This document shows positions 48,409 through 58,081 of a stretch of 64,000 nt of DNA, piece by piece. A program made the position numbers and the translations under genes. The stretch comes from Senimuribacter intestinalis (GTDB taxonomy: Bacteria > Bacillota > Clostridia > Peptostreptococcales > Anaerovoracaceae). The notes under the pieces were generated by a model. It ran no database searches. It was not told where the DNA came from and saw only the letters and a list, made by a program, of their open reading frames with translations. The stretch is from contig CALPCJ010000013.1 of NCBI GenBank assembly GCA_943192975.1, positions 29,604 to 93,603 of the forward strand. The letters run 5' to 3'. The first letter of the stretch is position 1, and every line of letters begins with the position of its first letter.

Positions 48409-51400
48409 TTATAACTCATCATCTGCAAAGCTCTCAGTCATATCGTCGTCGGGGGTCTCTTCTGTGAATCCCTCTGCAAACAATTTTTCTTCACTTTCCA
48501 GTTCCGTATCTACGTCCATAATGCCGTCGATACCGGAAACGTCATCGTATTCGGATACTTCCTTTATCTGAATTTCTTCGTTGTCCTCAGTAAGCACTCT
48601 TACATCCAGTGCCAGTGACTGCATTTCCTTGATGAGAACCTTGAAGGACTCAGGAATACCCGGTTCCGGAATATTTTCACCTTTGACAATTGCTTCATAA
48701 GTCTGTACACGACCTACGATATCATCGGATTTTACGGTGAGGATTTCCTGCAGTGTGTGTGCTGCGCCGTATGCTTCCAGCGCCCAAACTTCCATCTCTC
48801 CAAAACGCTGTCCGCCGAACTGTGCTTTACCGCCCAGAGGCTGCTGCGTTACCAGAGAGTACGGACCAGTACTTCTTGCGTGAATCTTATCGTCTACCAA
48901 ATGGTGAAGCTTGAGCATATACATGTAACCTACGGTTACAGGATTGTCAAACCACTCACCGGTTCTGCCATCTCTCAGTCTCAGTTTACCTGTCTCTGAG
49001 AAACCACAGTCCTCAAGAAGCTCACGGATATCTTTTTCGGTCGCACCGTCAAATACTGGTGTTGCAATATACCAGCCCTTAGTCTTTGCTGCAAGACCCA
49101 GATGCACTTCCAACACCTGACCAACGTTCATACGGGAAGGTACACCCAGAGGGTTCAGCATAACCTGCAGCGGCTCGCCGTCTTCCTTAAATGGCATATC
49201 CTCTTCCGGTAGGATACGGGAAATTACACCCTTGTTACCGTGACGACCTGCCATCTTATCGCCTACATTGATTTTTCTCTTAGTTGCGATATAGCATCTT
49301 ACTAATTTATTGACACCTGGCGGCAGTTCGTCGCCATTTTCTCTTGTGAAGATTTTTACGTCTACTACGATACCAGTTTCACCGTGAGGCACGCGCAGGG
49401 AAGTATCTCTGACTTCTCTTGCCTTCTCACCGAAGATGGCGCGCAGCAGTCTTTCCTCTGCGGAAAGGTCGTTCTCGCCCTTTGGCGTTACCTTACCGAC
49501 CAGAATATCTGTGGAGTCAACCTCTGCACCGATTCTGATGATACCCTCTTCATCCAGATCCTTCAGCGCCTCATCGCCGACGTTAGGAATATCTCTGGTG
49601 ATTTCTTCAGGTCCCAGTTTGGTGTCTCTTGCTTCTGCTTCGTATTCCACGATATGCAGGGAAGTCAGCACATCATTCATCAGAAGTCTTTCGTTCAGAA
49701 TGATTGCGTCCTCGTAGTTATAGCCTTCCCAGGTCATGAAGCCGATGAGCAGGTTCTTGCCCAGTGCAATTTCTCCAAGGTCTGTGGAAGGACCGTCAGC
49801 GATTACTTCGCCGGCTTCAATGTGTTCACCGTGAGATACAATCGGTCTCTGGTTGATACAGGTTCCCTGATTGGAACGCTTGAACTTCAATAATTTATAT
49901 TCATCTAATTCGTTGTTGTCATCTCTTCTGATACGGATTTTGTCAGCGTCAACAAACTCAACAGTACCTGCATTCTTAGCGAGGATTACAACACCGGAAT
50001 CTCTGGCTGCCTTGTATTCCATACCAGTTCCTACAAACGGCGCTTCTGTCACTAGAAGAGGCACTGCCTGACGCTGCATGTTGGAACCCATCAGGGCACG
50101 GTTGGCGTCGTCGTTTTCCAGGAACGGAATCATTGCAGTTGCAACGGATACTACCTGCTTCGGAGATACGTCCATCATGTCTACAACTTCTCTTGCGAAC
50201 ATAGCGATTTCGCCGCCGACACCTCTGGCAGCAACCTTTGCATTGACAAAGTGTCCCTCTTCATCCAGCGGCTCATTTGCCTGGGCGATAATCAGCAGTT
50301 CTTCTTCGTCTGCAGTGATATAACGGATTTCTTCTGTAACCACACCGGTTTCTTTATCTACTACTCTATATGGAGTCTCAATGAATCCATATTCATCTAC
50401 GATACCATAGGTCGTCAAGGAACCGATCAGACCGATATTCGGACCTTCTGGCGTCTCAATCGGACACATTCTTCCATAGTGAGAGTGGTGTACGTCACGC
50501 ACTTCGAATCCGGCTCTTTCCCTGGAAAGACCGCCAGGTCCCAATGCGGAAAGTCTTCTCTTGTGAGTCAGCTCTGCCAGCGGATTGTTCTGGTCCATGA
50601 ACTGGGACAGCTGAGAACTTCCGAAAAATTCCTTGATTGCAGCCGTAACAGGTCTAATATTCATCAGCGCCTGCGGCGTTGTTACCTCAATGTCCTGAAT
50701 GGTCATTCTTTCCTTAACCACACGTTCCATTCTGGCAAGACCGATACGGAACTGATTCTGGAGCAGTTCTCCTACAGTTCTCAGTCTTCTGTTGCCCAGA
50801 TGGTCGATATCATCAGTGCTTCCAATGCCATAATTCAGGTTTAGAATATAGCTGACAGATGCAATGATGTCTTCCATAATAATATGCTTTGGAGAAAGGT
50901 CATTCTTTCTTGTCACCAGCATCTGTTTAATCTCATCCTCATCCTGGCACTGTTCCAAAATTTCCATCAGTACAGGATAATATACCTGGTCTGCCACTTT
51001 CAGATCTGTCGTGTCAAAATCTACATACTGAGACAGCTCGACAAATCTGCTGCCGATTACTTTTGTAATCTGTGTTTCATCATCTTTTCCACGTGCCATT
51101 ACATATTCAACACCGGCATTTTCGATGTCCTTTGCAAGAGCGCGGCTAATCTTCTGACCAGCTTCCGCCAGGATTTCTCCAGTGTTCGGATCGATAACGT
51201 CCTCAGCAACGACAACATCAGGCAGTCTGTTTGACAGCCCTAACTTCTTGTTATATTTATATCTTCCTACTTTAGCAAGGTCATATCTCTTTGGATCAAA
51301 GAATAGGGAATTCAGCAGGGATCTAGCGCTGTCCACTGTAGGAGGCTCGCCAGGTCTCAGTCTGCGGTAAATTTCCTTCAGACCACTTTCGTAGTCATTG

Positions 51401-52074
51401 GTTGTATCTTTCTCTAAGGTCTTCAGCAGTCTGCTGTCTTCACCGAAGATATCAATAATTTCTCTGTCGGAGCTGATACCCAGTGCACGAAGCAGCGTAG
51501 TCAGCGGCTGCTTTCTGGTTCTGTCAACTCGAACGGAAATAATTTCGTTGGAGTCTGTCTCGTATTCCAACCATGCACCTCTGTTAGGAATAATCTGGGT
51601 GGAATAAAGTTTATTATTAGATTTGTCAGTTTCGACACCGTAGTAAGGTCCCGGGGAACGAACCAGCTGTGTTACGATGACACGTTCAGCGCCATTGTAA
51701 ATGAAAGTTCCCTTTTCTGTCATCAGAGGGAAATCTCCCATGAACACTTCCTGTTCCTTTACTTCTCCAGTTTCTTTGTTTACGAGTCTTACTCTGACTT
51801 TCAGCGGAGCTGCGTATGTTACATCTCTCTCCTTACACTCCTCCTGTTCATACTTCGGAGGATCGTTCAGGGAGTAATCAATGAATTCTAAAATCAGATT
51901 ATCCGCATAATCTCTAATCGGGGAGATGTCCTCAAAAACTTCTCTCAGACCTTCTTTGATAAAAGCATCATATGAACTGGTCTGGATGTCAATGAGATTT
52001 GGCATCTGGCCAACTTCATTGATTTTTGAGAATGTCATACGGTCTTTTCTACCTACTTTGATAGGTTTTGGCAT
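48409..52074 (-). CDS. rpoB: RNA polymerase beta subunit
   Basis: 1221 residues from ATG 52074 (AAGGAG eight bases upstream; an in-frame GTG three codons earlier would overlap the ribosome site). The rifampicin pocket GSSQLSQFMDQNNPLAELTH and KRRLSALGPGGL is wild type, implying intrinsic sensitivity. C-terminal KAQFGGQRFGEMEVWALEAY present, followed by an acidic tail. Not preceded by rplJ/rplL in this window; it has its own promoter. Confidence 0.99.
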   Translation of the reverse strand: MPKPIKVGRKDRMTFSKINEVGQMPNLIDIQTSSYDAFIKEGLREVFEDISPIRDYADNLILEFIDYSLNDPPKYEQEECKERDVTYAAPLKVRVRLVNKETGEVKEQEVFMGDFPLMTEKGTFIYNGAERVIVTQLVRSPGPYYGVETDKSNNKLYSTQIIPNRGAWLEYETDSNEIISVRVDRTRKQPLTTLLRALGISSDREIIDIFGEDSRLLKTLEKDTTNDYESGLKEIYRRLRPGEPPTVDSARSLLNSLFFDPKRYDLAKVGRYKYNKKLGLSNRLPDVVVAEDVIDPNTGEILAEAGQKISRALAKDIENAGVEYVMARGKDDETQITKVIGSRFVELSQYVDFDTTDLKVADQVYYPVLMEILEQCQDEDEIKQMLVTRKNDLSPKHIIMEDIIASVSYILNLNYGIGSTDDIDHLGNRRLRTVGELLQNQFRIGLARMERVVKERMTIQDIEVTTPQALMNIRPVTAAIKEFFGSSQLSQFMDQNNPLAELTHKRRLSALGPGGLSRERAGFEVRDVHHSHYGRMCPIETPEGPNIGLIGSLTTYGIVDEYGFIETPYRVVDKETGVVTEEIRYITADEEELLIIAQANEPLDEEGHFVNAKVAARGVGGEIAMFAREVVDMMDVSPKQVVSVATAMIPFLENDDANRALMGSNMQRQAVPLLVTEAPFVGTGMEYKAARDSGVVILAKNAGTVEFVDADKIRIRRDDNNELDEYKLLKFKRSNQGTCINQRPIVSHGEHIEAGEVIADGPSTDLGEIALGKNLLIGFMTWEGYNYEDAIILNERLLMNDVLTSLHIVEYEAEARDTKLGPEEITRDIPNVGDEALKDLDEEGIIRIGAEVDSTDILVGKVTPKGENDLSAEERLLRAIFGEKAREVRDTSLRVPHGETGIVVDVKIFTRENGDELPPGVNKLVRCYIATKRKINVGDKMAGRHGNKGVISRILPEEDMPFKEDGEPLQVMLNPLGVPSRMNVGQVLEVHLGLAAKTKGWYIATPVFDGATEKDIRELLEDCGFSETGKLRLRDGRTGEWFDNPVTVGYMYMLKLHHLVDDKIHARSTGPYSLVTQQPLGGKAQFGGQRFGEMEVWALEAYGAAHTLQEILTVKSDDIVGRVQTYEAIVKGENIPEPGIPESFKVLIKEMQSLALDVRVLTEDNEEIQIKEVSEYDDVSGIDGIMDVDTELESEEKLFAEGFTEETPDDDMTESFADDEL

Positions 52075-52124
52075 ATTTATCACTCCTTATATCTTCACAG
52101 TTTACATTTGCGTGGCAGTCTAAT

Positions 52125-52153
52125 ATGATACCATATTCTTGTCAAATAGTCAA
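52125..52153 (-). promoter_or_regulatory. rpoBC promoter
   Basis: Minus-strand TTGACT (52148-52153), 17-bp spacer, TATCAT (52125-52130), about 50 nt upstream of the rpoB start. Confidence 0.65.
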
Positions 52154-52227
52154 GCTAATCATGGAAAAATTTGCGCATTTGCAAAATCTCACAGTCCCTT
52201 TCCTCCAACCAAGCGCGCATTTTCGCA

Positions 52228-52271
52228 GAAAAAGCAGGTACGAATCCATTTGATACTGGTTCGTACCTGCT
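52228..52271 (-). terminator. terminator upstream of rpoB
   Basis: Perfect 12-bp arms AGCAGGTACGAA (52233-52244) and TTCGTACCTGCT (52260-52271), 15-nt loop, TTTTTC on the minus strand. It probably ends transcripts coming from the radical SAM gene. Confidence 0.8.
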
Positions 52272-52410
52272 GTTATGATTTATTTTTTCAATTGTTTTCT
52301 ATATACTTTCCGGTATCTTCCCTCACTTCCGCCAGCGAAATGTCGCTCCGTCAATAATTACAACCCGTTATTCACGGCAAATGCATGAAAAGTATTCTGA
52401 ACCATAAATA

Positions 52411-52580
52411 CTGACAAAATGATACCAGCATGCAGGATTTTGTCAGCAAATTGTAAAGAATCCTATCTTAATACGCCTGAAATCCTGACAAAGCTGACAA
52501 AATCAAAATTAATTGTCAGTTCTGTCAGGATTTTTGGTAGAAACACTGACAAAACTGACAAAAATCTAAAAAGCTGTCAG
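52411..52580. repeat. cluster of about nine CTGACAAA/TTTGTCAG motifs
   Basis: Copies at 52411, 52439 (inverted), 52485, 52494, 52513 (inverted), 52523 (inverted), 52546, 52555 and 52574 (inverted, partial). Adjacent direct copies are 9 bp apart. AATCCTGACA (52481-52490) and CTGACAA pair with TTGTCAG and TGTCAGGATT (52523-52532) to give a long interrupted stem. No gene lies in this stretch (52272-52646). Role unknown. Confidence 0.65.
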
Positions 52581-52646
52581 CTTTGTCTGTTCCAGAAAAT
52601 CACTAAACGTTTTTCGTGGATTTGCCGCGCCCGTTATTCCTTTATA

Positions 52647-53516
52647 CTAAAAAAGGCTTAGCTGCTCTCCCTGTTCCTTACTATCTAAAGTTCGCAAAAA
52701 CTGAAAAACCTTTTCCCTTTCATAAGCAATTCCATACGCTTTGCAAGTAGATACAAAAATTTCCATTAGCTTCCTGCTGCGTGGACTTTCCAGCACATAT
52801 TGATTTCCGTAGTACTCCATATATCGCTGCTTCATTCCGGGAAACTGTAAATCCAGCTGTTGGAAAAAATACTCGCGGTTCCCTTCACGCATAGTAACGC
52901 CCATTCCAAAGTTCAATATACCATACACGCCGCTTTGTCTGCACCCACGCAAAATTCCTCTCAGATTTTCTTCCGTATCATTGATGAAAGGTAAAATTGG
53001 GCAGAGCCAGACAACTGTAGGAATCCCTGCTTCTTTCAACTGCATCAGCACCTCTACGCGCCTTGCTGTAGTACAAACCCCCGGCTCTATTTTTCGACAC
53101 AGTCCTTCATCAAAGGTCGTTAAAGTCATCTGTATCACGCATTTAGACCTTTCGTGAATCGCCTTTAACAGATCGATATCCCTCAGCACCCTGTCAGACT
53201 TGGTAATCAGCGTTACGCCATGTCCATAAGCATAAATCGTTTCCAGTGCCTTTCGCGTATGCTGCAATTCCAGCTCTAAAGGGACGTACGGATCAGTCAT
53301 GGAGCCCATACCTACCATACATTTTTTTCGTTTTCGAGATAGGGCGCGTCCCAAAAGCTCTATGGCGTTAGATTTTACTTCAATATCCTCAAAATCGTGT
53401 TTCATCTGATAGCACTTACTCCTGGAATCGCAGTAAATACAGCCATGAGAGCAACCGCGGTACAAATTCATACCATTGTCTTTAGAAAATATCCCCTTTA
53501 CCGTTACATAATGCAT
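52647..53516 (-). CDS. radical SAM protein (SPL-like)
   Basis: 289 residues. RGCSHGCIYCDSRSKCYQ carries the C-x3-C-x2-C iron-sulfur motif of radical SAM enzymes, and the remainder (GSMTDPYVPLELELQHTRKA, LITKSDRVLRDIDLL, WLCPILPFINDTEENL) is typical of the Rv2578c/SplB-like group often annotated as DNA-repair photolyase. The exact substrate is unknown. The ribosome site is poor, so the true start may be the internal MNLYRGC. Single gene. Confidence 0.85.
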   Translation of the reverse strand: MHYVTVKGIFSKDNGMNLYRGCSHGCIYCDSRSKCYQMKHDFEDIEVKSNAIELLGRALSRKRKKCMVGMGSMTDPYVPLELELQHTRKALETIYAYGHGVTLITKSDRVLRDIDLLKAIHERSKCVIQMTLTTFDEGLCRKIEPGVCTTARRVEVLMQLKEAGIPTVVWLCPILPFINDTEENLRGILRGCRQSGVYGILNFGMGVTMREGNREYFFQQLDLQFPGMKQRYMEYYGNQYVLESPRSRKLMEIFVSTCKAYGIAYEREKVFQFLRTLDSKEQGEQLSLF

Positions 53517-53561
53517 AGCTTTATTTTAACACAAAAACAGTTATCTGGCTTTCTTTTTTGT

Positions 53562-54272
53562 TTATGCAAAAAACGCCGCTGCATTATCATAAAGGATTCT
53601 TCTAATGCCTGTCTCATCTACGCCACTGACAAGCACCTTCTGCAGTTCCACCGATGGATCATGAAAAGGTGTGTCTGTACCAAACATAATTCTGTCATTG
53701 CCAACAGTCTCATAAGCTTCACGTATTTTTGACGGCATCGGCATTCCGCTCATTTCCAGAAAAAGATTCGGATAGCGACGTGCCATTTTCAGTGCCGCGT
53801 CAATATAAACACCATGACCATGTCCCATATGAATCATCATTACCTTTACATCAGGATGGCGCTCAGCCAGAAGCCCAATTTGCCAAGGCAAGGAATAAGG
53901 CGGATGACCACTGTGAATGCAAACAGGAATGCCGGCTTTTTCTGCTTTATGAAGGACCGGATCCAGAGCCTCGCTGTCCGCGCAATAAGCATGACGCAGC
54001 GGGTTTAGCTTGACTGCCTTAAACCCTTTTTCAAAATAGTTTTCCATGGAATCCACGGTACTCTGATTAAGTGGATTCACATAAACTGCGCCTATAATAC
54101 GCCCCGGATATTTCCGCATCATATCCAAAGTAACCTCATTGTCCTCGTGACAGAGAACGGTTTTCTCAATGCCGAAGCGATCCATCTGTGCGATGAGCTG
54201 CTCGCCTGTAATGCCTACGTCTGCCCAGCCTCCAATATATCCGATATGCGCATGACCATCTATGATTTTCAT
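53562..54272 (-). CDS. amidohydrolase_2 family metal-dependent hydrolase
   Basis: 236 residues. MKIIDGHAHIG is the HxH start of the family, followed by FKAVKLNPLRH, PVCIHSGHPP, MMIHMGHGHG and MFGTDTPFHDP (catalytic Asp). Such proteins hydrolyse or decarboxylate small carboxylated substrates. It overlaps the upstream ECF S component by 4 bp (ATGA), so the enzyme probably handles the imported compound. Confidence 0.87.
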   Translation of the reverse strand: MKIIDGHAHIGYIGGWADVGITGEQLIAQMDRFGIEKTVLCHEDNEVTLDMMRKYPGRIIGAVYVNPLNQSTVDSMENYFEKGFKAVKLNPLRHAYCADSEALDPVLHKAEKAGIPVCIHSGHPPYSLPWQIGLLAERHPDVKVMMIHMGHGHGVYIDAALKMARRYPNLFLEMSGMPMPSKIREAYETVGNDRIMFGTDTPFHDPSVELQKVLVSGVDETGIRRILYDNAAAFFA

Positions 54273-54790
54273 TTTGCTGCATCTCCTCTCTCTGTCAAAT
54301 TTATAATTCTGCCGGATAGTACTCCAGAAAGCACCATAAAAATCACCACGCCTACAGTCGTCTGAATGGTAACATTAGGTATCGATGCAACAGCCGGCGC
54401 CATTCCAAGCATTACTATCTTTACAAGCGTATAAGCGATAATCTGAAATATACCACCAATTATAGAGCCTGCTAACTGCAGCTTGTGAGCCTGTGGATTG
54501 CTTTTTATCACAGTGCCCATGATATAAGCCATGATATATTTAATCACCAGTGTTGGTAAAACCCATACTGCAGCACCAGCAAGCAAATCTGAAAGCGCAC
54601 CGCCAAGAGCCGCTGCAATAGCACCGTTTTTCCTGCCTAACATCAAAACAGCCAGAAAAATCATACAGTCGCCCATGTGACTGTATCCGCCAGTTGCTGG
54701 ATTTGGAATCTTAATCAGATATGTAGCAACAAACACAATTGCCGCCATCAACGCTGTCATAACCAAAGTCTTCGTTTTCTTATCTTCCAT
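54269..54790 (-). CDS. ECF transporter substrate-binding (S) component
   Basis: 173 residues from ATG 54790 (GGGGG upstream; longer frame unlikely). Five to six helices. LVMTALMAAIVFVATYLIKI then PNPATGGYSHMGDCMIF are typical of group II ECF S components that share a separate EcfAA'T module, which is not in the window. Imports a vitamin-like nutrient, identity unknown. No riboswitch is visible upstream. Two-gene operon with the amidohydrolase. Confidence 0.85.
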   Translation of the reverse strand: MEDKKTKTLVMTALMAAIVFVATYLIKIPNPATGGYSHMGDCMIFLAVLMLGRKNGAIAAALGGALSDLLAGAAVWVLPTLVIKYIMAYIMGTVIKSNPQAHKLQLAGSIIGGIFQIIAYTLVKIVMLGMAPAVASIPNVTIQTTVGVVIFMVLSGVLSGRIINLTERGDAAK

Positions 54791-54937
54791 AACGATAGCC
54801 CCCTTATCAGTTCTTCTTCGATCATCTAGTATTATAGAAGAAATCTGCACCGTTTAAAATAGACACTTTTATATTTTTTAATAGGAACAATTCTCCTGAT
54901 TTCACCGCATCATGTGGGAATTTTGCAAAAATAATAA

Positions 54938-54962
54938 CAGTACAGTCTGCAAAACTGTACTG
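54938..54962 (-). terminator. terminator of fbp
   Basis: CAGTACAGT (54938-54946) and ACTGTACTG (54954-54962), perfect 9-bp stem, 7-nt loop, T-rich sequence after it on the minus strand. Confidence 0.75.
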
Positions 54963-54978
54963 CTGCTAAAAACTATAT

Positions 54979-56928
54979 TTAATATCTCTCTTTCAGAATA
55001 CCTTTTCGGTATGCCTCCACCAGACGCTTCATGTTTTCTACTTGTTCTGTCAACTCCCTTCCCTGATCTGTATCAATGACCATCATACGTTCCGGAAGCA
55101 CCTCTACAGTTTTCACCTCCGGCGACTGGAACTCCTGCGTCCCGTCAGGCTGCAGCGGCTGATACGGCTTGTGCTGCGCCAACGCCATAAATCTGGAGTT
55201 GAAGATGAAGGTGTAGCCCGCAATACCGGTCTGCTTCTGATAGGCCTTAGAAATACCGCCGTCGATGACATATAGAAGACCGCCACCCTTAATTGGGCTT
55301 TCCCCGTCCTTAATTTTTACTGGCACGTGACCATTCAAAATCTTTGAGCGGTGCGGATCCAGTCCAAACTCCATAAGAATTTTCTCGCAAGGTCCTCTTT
55401 CCTTAATCAACTTATAGTACGGTCTGGTCGGCTCCTTGTGCGCTGCTTTATCTGCGATGAACAGCCGCTCAAAGGTTGTCATCTTGGCTTTCCCAAACAA
55501 TGGCGAATTACCCCCCAGCCACAGATACCACATCAGGTCGCCCATACGCCCCACTTCTCCGGACTCATCAGGAGAAAAATACGCATTACGCACTTCGCTG
55601 TCCAGATAATCCATCAACGCCTTTCCCTTAAAAGCTTCACCGTTTAGCTCCACAAGCTCAAAATCTCCGTCTTCCGTCATCGGAATGCAGCCGTGGTAGA
55701 GCAGATTGCCGTTGACCCGCTTATATAGCGCACCATGGCTGTAAAGAAATCTAATGTGCTTCTGCAGCTTCTCCGAATTCAGGACAGAAGCTTCCAGTGC
55801 ATTCATCATTTCCTCTTCTTCTTCCGTCAGCGCATACGGATTTTCCGGATCTACAGTAGGGAAGTTGGTATCTCTCAGTTCATATACAGTACCGTCAATT
55901 TCCACAGTGCCGTTTTCCCAGTTAATTTTATCCAGAATCAGACGGTTTTCCAGATGGTATTCAGGGTGCGCCTTAATACGCTGCCCTTCCACCTTAAACT
56001 GGCAGATAGCGATAGCCTTGTGCATTTTCGCCGCCAGAGGCTCCTCAATCTGGTCGTACTCATTCTTCTCCAAAATATGCGGCTGAAAGAACTGGCACGG
56101 ATCGTCGCCGTACACCTTTTCCGCAAAGGAAGCGAGCGGTCTCAGGTTGATACCGTATCCGTACTCCAGCATATCGAAATTATTATAGCTGATATTCATC
56201 CGAAGAATATTGGCAATACATGCCCAGTTTCCCGTAGCAGCGCCCATCCATACGATATCGTGATTGCCCCACTGAAAATCCACATCGTGGTAATCCATCA
56301 AAAAATCTAAAATCGTATCAGGGTGCGCACCTCTGTCAAAGATATCCCCAATAATATGTAAATGATCCACAGCTAGATTACTGATAGCGTCCGCCATTTC
56401 TATGATAAAGTCATCTGCGATTCCGCTTTCAACAATGGTCTTAATAATTGCGTTATAGTAATGGAGACGGTTCTCCTCATCGTCTGCGTGAAGCAGTTCG
56501 TCCATAGCGTAGTCCAGATACTTCGGCAGCATGCGGCGAACCTTTGAGCGCGTGTATTTGGTAGACACCGACTGACAAATCGTAACTAAACGATGCAACA
56601 CAGTCATACACCACTTATTAAAATCGGCTTCGTTCTTTCTTCTCCGCGCCAGCTCAGCCTGCGGATTGTAAATCAGCGCCGCCAGATCCTCTCTGTCGCT
56701 GTCGCTGAGAACGCCGCCGTAGTGCTCGTCAATTTTGGTCTTGATGGTGCCGGAGGCACTTTTGAGCATGTGGATAAAAGCCTCGTGCTCACCATGAAGA
56801 TCGCTCAGGAAATACTCCGTTCCCTTTGGCAGCGCCAAAATCGCACTCAGGTTGATGATTTCTGCTGTAGCTGCTTTAATATTGGGATAATCCTTAGAAA
56901 GCAGCTCCAGGAATTTAATGTCAGGCAT
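54979..56928 (-). CDS. fbp: fructose-1,6-bisphosphatase, class III (Bacillota type)
   Basis: 649 residues, the class III length. Metallophosphatase motifs EYFLSDLHGEHEAF (GDxHG-like), HIIGDIFDRGAHPD, and FQWGNHDIVWMGAA show the phosphoesterase metal site. Dephosphorylates fructose-1,6-bisphosphate in gluconeogenesis. Own promoter and terminator. Confidence 0.95.
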   Translation of the reverse strand: MPDIKFLELLSKDYPNIKAATAEIINLSAILALPKGTEYFLSDLHGEHEAFIHMLKSASGTIKTKIDEHYGGVLSDSDREDLAALIYNPQAELARRRKNEADFNKWCMTVLHRLVTICQSVSTKYTRSKVRRMLPKYLDYAMDELLHADDEENRLHYYNAIIKTIVESGIADDFIIEMADAISNLAVDHLHIIGDIFDRGAHPDTILDFLMDYHDVDFQWGNHDIVWMGAATGNWACIANILRMNISYNNFDMLEYGYGINLRPLASFAEKVYGDDPCQFFQPHILEKNEYDQIEEPLAAKMHKAIAICQFKVEGQRIKAHPEYHLENRLILDKINWENGTVEIDGTVYELRDTNFPTVDPENPYALTEEEEEMMNALEASVLNSEKLQKHIRFLYSHGALYKRVNGNLLYHGCIPMTEDGDFELVELNGEAFKGKALMDYLDSEVRNAYFSPDESGEVGRMGDLMWYLWLGGNSPLFGKAKMTTFERLFIADKAAHKEPTRPYYKLIKERGPCEKILMEFGLDPHRSKILNGHVPVKIKDGESPIKGGGLLYVIDGGISKAYQKQTGIAGYTFIFNSRFMALAQHKPYQPLQPDGTQEFQSPEVKTVEVLPERMMVIDTDQGRELTEQVENMKRLVEAYRKGILKERY

Positions 56929-56969
56929 ATCAGATTCCTTTCAATTATATTTTAACTGTTGTCCTATTT

Positions 56970-56998
56970 ATTATATACTTTCACGTCTATTTTGTCCA
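56970..56998 (-). promoter_or_regulatory. fbp promoter
   Basis: Minus-strand TGGACA (56993-56998), 17-bp spacer, TATAAT (56970-56975). Confidence 0.7.
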
Positions 56999-57035
56999 CA
57001 TCAGCATAAACTTAAGCAGAAGGAGAATTTGTACA

Positions 57036-57986
57036 ATGTTTCATCACGGAAAACTGAACAGGCAGCACGCTGTCATTTATTTTGTCTCCATGGTTATCCT
57101 CATGGTAGTCCTGCCCTATCTCTCTATAAAACTGTTTCCGGCTCTGGTAAAAGACCTGCCTGAAACTTCCACTTATGATGGAGAAATCCCCGACACTGTA
57201 AGAATTTACCTGACAAAAGAGGATAAATACGAAACCATCGCTTTCGAAGATTACATAGAAGGCGTCGTAGCCTCAGAAATGCCCGCCTCCTTTGAGTACG
57301 AAGCTTTAAAGGCGCAAGCTGTAGCAAGCAGAACCTATGCCCTCGGCAGAATCCTTGCCGGAACCGAAATCTGTGACTCCGTCCACTGTCAAGTCTATCG
57401 CAGCGACAACATTGATGAAAAGGTCAGCAAAGCGGTAGAGGAAACCTGTGGTCAGGTTCTTTTATATAAAGGAAAACTTGCCGCACATGCTCTTTATTTC
57501 GCTTCCAGCGCAGGACCCACAGAAAACTCACAAGATGTCTTCTCCGGCACCTACGCCTATCTGGTCAGCGTTGACAGCTCCTACGAGCCCGGCGCTACCC
57601 ATAAGAAAGAGAAAACTACCATGACGATTTCCGCCTTTTCAAAGGCGATCAAAAAGGCTTTTCCCGAAAAGAACTTCGGCACCATCAAAAAATCCAATAT
57701 CAAAATCAAGTCTCGTTCAGAAGGAGGCCGAGTTGCAACTGTAAAAGTCGGCAAAGAAACCATCACCGGCAGCGATATCCGCACTGCCCTAAGCCTTTAC
57801 TCGACCCGCTTTGAGATATCCTTTTCAGGAAATACGAAAATCACTATCACCACCGCAGGCTCCGGTCACGGCGTCGGCATGAGTCAGTACGGCGCCAATG
57901 GTCTGGCAAAGAAAGGAAAGACCTATAAAAAAATACTTTCCCACTATTACCGAGGAACTTCTGTCAGCACAGGAGAAAGCAAATGA
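57036..57986 (+). CDS. spoIID: stage II sporulation protein D
   Basis: 316 residues. One N-terminal membrane segment (about 12-30), then the SpoIID lytic transglycosylase domain: YIEGVVASEMPASFEYEALK with catalytic Glu81, CDSVHCQVY (zinc-ligand region), ASSAGPTENS and GHGVGMSQYGANGLAKKGK. Degrades septal peptidoglycan during engulfment. Its presence indicates a spore former or recent descendant. AAGGAG ten bases before the ATG. Convergent with murA, its usual neighbour in Bacillota. Confidence 0.95.
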   Translation: MFHHGKLNRQHAVIYFVSMVILMVVLPYLSIKLFPALVKDLPETSTYDGEIPDTVRIYLTKEDKYETIAFEDYIEGVVASEMPASFEYEALKAQAVASRTYALGRILAGTEICDSVHCQVYRSDNIDEKVSKAVEETCGQVLLYKGKLAAHALYFASSAGPTENSQDVFSGTYAYLVSVDSSYEPGATHKKEKTTMTISAFSKAIKKAFPEKNFGTIKKSNIKIKSRSEGGRVATVKVGKETITGSDIRTALSLYSTRFEISFSGNTKITITTAGSGHGVGMSQYGANGLAKKGKTYKKILSHYYRGTSVSTGESK

Positions 57987-58021
57987 CGACTTGCCCTATA
58001 GAAACTTCCTGCAAAAAAGGA

Positions 58022-58056
58022 AATCCCGGCGCAAATATGGACTTTGCTCTGGGATT
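58022..58056 (+). terminator. weak terminator after spoIID
   Basis: AATCCC (58022-58027) with GGGATT (58051-58056) and a long loop, followed by a partial T run. Confidence 0.4.
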
Positions 58057-58081
58057 ATCTCTTTTGTAAACAATATTCTAT

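Noticed and set aside
52394..52580. CRISPR array considered for the CTGACAAA cluster
   Set aside because: Repeats are only 7-8 bp, occur in both orientations and lack uniform spacers; no cas genes are present.
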